Position numbers and translations under genes: made by a program. From Chitinivibrionia bacterium (GTDB lineage: Bacteria; Krumholzibacteriota; Krumholzibacteriia; WVZY01): a DNA stretch of 8,252 nucleotides. This document shows, in pieces, positions 5,069 to 8,252 of the stretch (position 1 is its first letter; every line of letters starts with the position of its first letter). Location of the stretch: the NCBI GenBank assembly GCA_016208665.1, contig JACQXT010000147.1, forward strand, positions 1-8,252. The letters are read 5' to 3'. The notes below the pieces were generated by a model, which searched no databases, was not told the origin of the DNA, and worked only from the letters and a program-made list of their open reading frames with translations.

Positions 5069-6103
5069 ATGGATCTAACTGAGGTTCGTGAAAAAGCACT
5101 GGAACGGATGAAAGGAGTCTGCGCCGTTTACAAGGTCTGCGATGGTCGTCCCGACCGCCTCTGCCAGGGTATCAAGTACGGCAAGCCGCTCGGCATGGGT
5201 GGGATCGGGAAAGGGATGACCTTTGCCGCCAATATCGAAGCGCTGGATCGTCTCCAGCTGAAAAGCCGTTTGATTGCTCCCCATACGGAACCGCAGATAA
5301 AAACCTCCTTTTTTGGCCACGACGTGGCCTTTCCGATCTTTTGCTCATCCATGAGCGGGGTGAAGATCAGTATGGGAGGCAACATCAGTGAATTGGAATT
5401 TGCCCAGGCAGTGATGCAGGGGTGCAAGGCCGCGGGGACCATAGGTTTTATGGGCGATACTGCCGACACCTTCGCCGATCGGCCAGGGCTGCAGGCAATC
5501 CGGGAAGCCGGGGGCTGGGGAGTGCAGATTTTCAAGCCGCGGGAACAGGCGGTCTTGCTGAGCGTGATCAAGGAGGCGGAACAGGCCGGCGCGCTCGCTG
5601 TAGGCCTGGATCTCGATGGGGCAGGCTCCGTGCCTATGGCACTGAGGGGGCAGCCCGTATTCCGCAAGTCCGTGAGCGAGTTGAAAGAGCTCGTGCAGTC
5701 CACATCCCTCCCCTTCATCCTTAAGGGGATCACCGGTGAGGAAGATGCAGCCGCTGCCCTGGAGACCGGCTGCAAAGTGGTCGCCCTTTCCAATCACGGC
5801 GGCCGTACCCTTGATTGCCAACTGGGGATTGCCGACGTGCTGCCCCGGCTCGTTCCCATCCTGAAGGGAAAAGTGGTCATTACCGCGGACGGAGGAATCC
5901 GGACCGGTTTCGACGCCCTGAAGATGCTCGCCCTCGGGGCAGACTTCGTAATGGTAGGCCGGGAGTTTCTCCGCGCAGCCATCGGCGGTGGGGCGGAAGG
6001 AGTGGCCGCTGAGGCGGAGTTCCTCTCCCAGGACCTGAGGAAAGCGATGATCATGACCGGCTGCAACTCATTATCCGATATCGACGGGCATGTCTTTGCC
6101 TGA
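5069..6103 (+). CDS. FMN-dependent 2-hydroxyacid dehydrogenase/oxidase family protein (LldD/glycolate-oxidase-like)
   Basis: 344 residues from ATG 5069, which follows GGAGGG with a 4-nt gap. Upstream in-frame codons back to 4829 would overlap glutamate dehydrogenase and have no family similarity. The TIM-barrel FMN family is shown by 'LKGI' (K219), 'SNHGGRTLD' (catalytic His243, substrate Arg246), 'DGGIRTG' (274-280) and 'GADFVMVGR' (to R298), the FMN phosphate loops. Length and the N-terminal 'LGMGGIGKGMTFAAN' resemble a shorter clostridial/deltaproteobacterial subgroup rather than lactate or glycolate oxidase. Three cysteines sit at the N terminus (C18, C24, C32). The usual active-site Tyr of the 'Q-x-Y' strand is Phe155, and the usual Arg-rich loop after the 'VD' strand is absent ('LDLDGAGSVPM'). 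The substrate is therefore unknown. It is probably cytoplasmic and co-transcribed with aconitase, whose GTG lies 12 nt on. Confidence 0.85.
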   Translation: MDLTEVREKALERMKGVCAVYKVCDGRPDRLCQGIKYGKPLGMGGIGKGMTFAANIEALDRLQLKSRLIAPHTEPQIKTSFFGHDVAFPIFCSSMSGVKISMGGNISELEFAQAVMQGCKAAGTIGFMGDTADTFADRPGLQAIREAGGWGVQIFKPREQAVLLSVIKEAEQAGALAVGLDLDGAGSVPMALRGQPVFRKSVSELKELVQSTSLPFILKGITGEEDAAAALETGCKVVALSNHGGRTLDCQLGIADVLPRLVPILKGKVVITADGGIRTGFDALKMLALGADFVMVGREFLRAAIGGGAEGVAAEAEFLSQDLRKAMIMTGCNSLSDIDGHVFA

Positions 6104-6110
6104 AAGGAGT
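6103..6110 (+). promoter_or_regulatory. Ribosome-binding site supporting the GTG start of aconitase
   Basis: AAAGGAGT begins inside the preceding gene's TGA stop. GGAG (6106-6109) lies six nucleotides before GTG 6116 but 15 before the alternative ATG at 6125, so GTG is preferred. The overlap with the stop suggests translational coupling to the flavoprotein gene. Confidence 0.7.
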
Positions 6111-6115
6111 CTTCA

Positions 6116-8005
6116 GTGGCTGCGATGAAGAGGAACCTTACTCAGAAGATATTGAATGACCATCTCGTCGAGGGTGAACTGACACCGGGTAAGGAGATCG
6201 GTCTTCGTATCGACCACACGCTGCTTCAGGATGCCACAGGTACCCTCGCCATGCTCGAGTTCGAGGCCTTAAGCCTCCCTGCCGTCAAGGCGGAATTGGC
6301 AGTCCAGTACGTGGACCACAATATTCTCCATACCGACTACAGGAATGCCGACGACCACAAGTTCCTCCAGACCTCCTGCGCCGGATACGGCATCCACTTC
6401 AGTGGGGCCGGTAACGGCGTATCCCACCAGGTCCACATGGAGCGTTTCGGTGTTCCGGGCAAGACCCTGCTCGGTGCCGACAGCCACTCCACGGGGGCAG
6501 CCGGCGTCTCCATGCTCGGCATCGGCGCCGGAGGACTGGACGTGGCGCTCGCCATGGCGGGCTTTCCCTACTATGTTTCCTGCCCCAGGGTGCTCGGCGT
6601 CAAGCTGGTGGGTGAGCTTCCCGACTGGGTGAGCGCCAAGGATGTTATTCTCGAAATGCTGCGCCGTCTCACCGTGAAGGGCGGCGTGGGCAAGATCATA
6701 GAGTATTACGGCCCTGGAGTGGCAACGCTCTCCGCCACGGACCGGGAGACCATCGGCAACATGGGCGCCGAACTGGGCGCCACGAGCAGCATCTTCCCTT
6801 CTGACGAACGGACGCGGGAGTATCTCGAAGCTCAGGGCCGCGGACAGGCATGGCGCGAACTCTCCGCCGACGAAGGCGCAGCCTACGACGAGGATCTCAC
6901 CCTTGACCTCAGCGAGGTTGCCGGCACCAGGGTGGACCAGGTGATCGTGGGGAGCAGCGTCAACTCCTCCTTCAGGGACCTCATGGTATCGGCGAGGATA
7001 TTGGAAGGAAGGCACGTCCATCCCGCAGTCTCCTTCCACGTGAACCCCGGCAGCCGCCAGGTGCTCGAAAACATCGCCCGCGAAAGCGGGATACTGGCCC
7101 TTCTCGGGGCGGGCGCCCGGGTGCATGAGCCTGGATGCTTGGGCTGCATCGGCATGGGCCAGGCCCCCGGGACAGGCGAGATAAGCTTGAGGACATTCCC
7201 GAGGAACTTTCCGGGACGCTCCGGCACGAAAGACGACCGGGTCTACCTCTGTTCGCCCGAGACCGCCACTGTCTCGGCGCTCAAGGGTGTGATCACCGAT
7301 CCACGCGACCTTGCCGGGGAAATGACATTCCCCCGTATCCGTGACCCCGAGCAGTATCTCACCGATGACCGTTCCATCATCTTCCCTTCCTGGGAGTTGA
7401 GGAACACCGTGGTCGTACGCGGGCCCGACATTAGACCTCTGCCCGAGCTCGCGCCCCTTCCCGGCACGCTCGCAGCCGAGGTAGTCCTGCAGGTGGGGGA
7501 CAACATCTCCACCGATGCAATCATGCCGGCCGGAAACCAGGTGCTCCCCATGCGGTCAAACATCGAGGCCATAAGCGAACACGTTTTTGAGCAAATCGCA
7601 CCCGATTTTGCCGCTGCCTGCCGTGCACGGGGTGCTGTCGTGGTCGTGGGCGGTCAGAATTACGGCCAGGGGTCGAGCCGCGAGCATGCGGCGCTGGCAC
7701 CTCGGTATCTGGGCGTATGCGCCAAGATCGTCAAGAGCTTCGCCCGCATCCACAAGTCGAATCTATGCAACTTCGGCATCCTGCCGCTCACCTTCAAGGA
7801 GCCCGGCGAATATGATCTGCTTAAGGAAGGAACGAAAGTGGTCTTTCCGGATGTGCGAAGACGGATCGAGCGGGGCGACAGGGAGATCCCCATCGAAGCC
7901 GACGGGCGGATTATCGTGACCCTCCTCGACGTGTCGGAGAGAGAGCGGGAACACCTTCTGGCCGGCGGGACTCTGAACTACGTGAAAAGTAAACTGCAGG
8001 CGTGA
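6116..8005 (+). CDS. acn: Aconitate hydratase, Aquifex/clostridial type, with altered Fe-S ligand position and a missing loop
   Basis: 629 residues from GTG 6116. Aconitase isomerises citrate to isocitrate through a [4Fe-4S] cluster in the TCA pathway. Seen in order: 'YVDHNILHTDYRN' (D67, H68), 'SCAGYGIHFS' (C88), 'GADSHST' (120-126), 'VKGGVGKIIEYYGPG', 'VGSSVNSSFRDL' (279-289), 'PGCLGCIGMGQAP' (C341, C344), 'RNFPGRSGTK', then the swivel domain with 'DNISTDAIMP' and 'GQGSSREHAA' (S520/S521, R522, active site). In classical aconitases the 'GSCTNSS' Cys is the first cluster ligand. Here that position is Ser281, so C88 or another residue may substitute. About 18-20 residues ('P..SPDNV.PV' region) appear absent at E267/V268. 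An aconitase-family relative with another substrate (homoaconitate or 3-isopropylmalate) is less likely given the fused single chain and the citrate synthase gene 7 nt downstream. Confidence 0.88.
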   Translation: MAAMKRNLTQKILNDHLVEGELTPGKEIGLRIDHTLLQDATGTLAMLEFEALSLPAVKAELAVQYVDHNILHTDYRNADDHKFLQTSCAGYGIHFSGAGNGVSHQVHMERFGVPGKTLLGADSHSTGAAGVSMLGIGAGGLDVALAMAGFPYYVSCPRVLGVKLVGELPDWVSAKDVILEMLRRLTVKGGVGKIIEYYGPGVATLSATDRETIGNMGAELGATSSIFPSDERTREYLEAQGRGQAWRELSADEGAAYDEDLTLDLSEVAGTRVDQVIVGSSVNSSFRDLMVSARILEGRHVHPAVSFHVNPGSRQVLENIARESGILALLGAGARVHEPGCLGCIGMGQAPGTGEISLRTFPRNFPGRSGTKDDRVYLCSPETATVSALKGVITDPRDLAGEMTFPRIRDPEQYLTDDRSIIFPSWELRNTVVVRGPDIRPLPELAPLPGTLAAEVVLQVGDNISTDAIMPAGNQVLPMRSNIEAISEHVFEQIAPDFAAACRARGAVVVVGGQNYGQGSSREHAALAPRYLGVCAKIVKSFARIHKSNLCNFGILPLTFKEPGEYDLLKEGTKVVFPDVRRRIERGDREIPIEADGRIIVTLLDVSEREREHLLAGGTLNYVKSKLQA

Positions 8006-8012
8006 GGTAACC

Positions 8013-8252
8013 ATGGACAACGCAGCGAAGGAAACCAGGCTAAAAAACATCGGCCTCAGGGGCGTCACCGTGGCCGACACCAAGGTCAGCCACGTGGACG
8101 GCGAGAACGGCATTCTCATCTACCGGGGCTACCGGATCGAAGAGCTGGCCCAGAATTCGACCTTTGAAGAGACCGCCTACCTCCTACACCACGACGAACT
8201 GCCTACGGAGAGCGAGCTTCAGGAATTTCGGAAAAGTCTCATTGAGGCACGG
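8013..8252 (+). CDS. gltA: Citrate synthase / 2-methylcitrate synthase family, N-terminal part (3' end outside window)
   Basis: The first 80 residues run off the window. ATG 8013 lies 7 nt after the aconitase stop, with GAGGT (8004-8008) overlapping that stop, so the two are translationally linked. Family marks are 'GLRGVTVADTKVSHVDGENG', 'LIYRGYRIEELA' and 'STFEETAYLL', typical of the shorter bacterial/archaeal (citZ-like) citrate synthases rather than the large Gram-negative hexamer. The enzyme condenses acetyl-CoA (or propionyl-CoA in 2-methylcitrate synthases) with oxaloacetate. The catalytic His and Asp lie beyond the window, so citrate and methylcitrate types cannot be separated here. 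Its neighbour aconitase favours citrate synthesis. The fragment looks intact, with no internal oddities. Confidence 0.9.
   Translation, partial: MDNAAKETRLKNIGLRGVTVADTKVSHVDGENGILIYRGYRIEELAQNSTFEETAYLLHHDELPTESELQEFRKSLIEAR

Noticed and set aside
6269..7126. A 285-codon minus-strand frame antisense to aconitase (and similar frames at 5128-5793 and 5345-5821)
   Set aside because: Shadow frames of GC-rich genes. Their translations show no family features and the plus-strand products are unambiguous.
1..8252. CRISPR arrays, tRNA/rRNA genes, insertion sequences, phage or toxin-antitoxin genes
   Set aside because: Looked for and not seen: no regularly spaced repeats, no transposase or integrase motifs, no tRNA-like cloverleaf, and all sizeable frames are accounted for.

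Overview
The window reads as part of an anaerobic, GC-rich bacterial chromosome, most likely a deltaproteobacterium (Desulfobacterota, Syntrophales/Desulfuromonadales-like). That placement is inferred from gene content and remembered protein similarity, not from a search. No rRNA, tRNA, IS element or CRISPR array is visible.

Left edge (1-548): the 3' end of an acyl-CoA dehydrogenase gene, then a 263-nt gene-free stretch holding a nested inverted repeat (407-482) but no recognisable intrinsic terminator.

Minus-strand block (549-3378, transcribed right to left): three genes for exported proteins. The first encodes a small secreted protein with two cysteines (2992-3378). The second encodes a signal-peptide protein with a carboxypeptidase-regulatory-like domain and two 'GWN' repeats (2041-2916). 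The third is a large frame (549-2135) with a duplicated Spy-like helical module, a cysteine-knot-like segment, a Ser linker and a C-terminal YbhB/YbcL (PEBP-like) domain. The second and third overlap by 95 nt in different frames. The third has no signal peptide or convincing start, so the pair looks like one gene split by a frameshift, or two genes joined by a deletion.

Divergent control region (3379-3654): a strong sigma70-type promoter faces right. Two near-identical 12-bp repeats and an 11-bp palindrome surround a candidate -10 box facing left.

Plus-strand metabolic block (3655-8252): glutamate dehydrogenase, then a second promoter with a perfect dyad in its spacer. This is followed by a tight run of an FMN-dependent 2-hydroxyacid dehydrogenase-like protein, an Aquifex/clostridial-type aconitase with a GTG start, and the start of citrate synthase. 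Citrate synthase and aconitase carry acetyl-CoA and oxaloacetate towards isocitrate and 2-oxoglutarate, and glutamate dehydrogenase interconverts 2-oxoglutarate and glutamate. The block is therefore plausibly an oxidative TCA-branch / glutamate-node cluster, with the flavoprotein acting on an unidentified 2-hydroxy acid.

The oddest observations are two apparent in-frame losses in otherwise well-conserved enzymes: about 15-17 residues in glutamate dehydrogenase and about 18-20 in aconitase. The aconitase also has Ser where classical aconitases have the first Fe-S ligand Cys. I see no clearly new multi-gene system. The best candidates for something under-described are the split secreted protein locus and the flavoprotein with an N-terminal cysteine motif.
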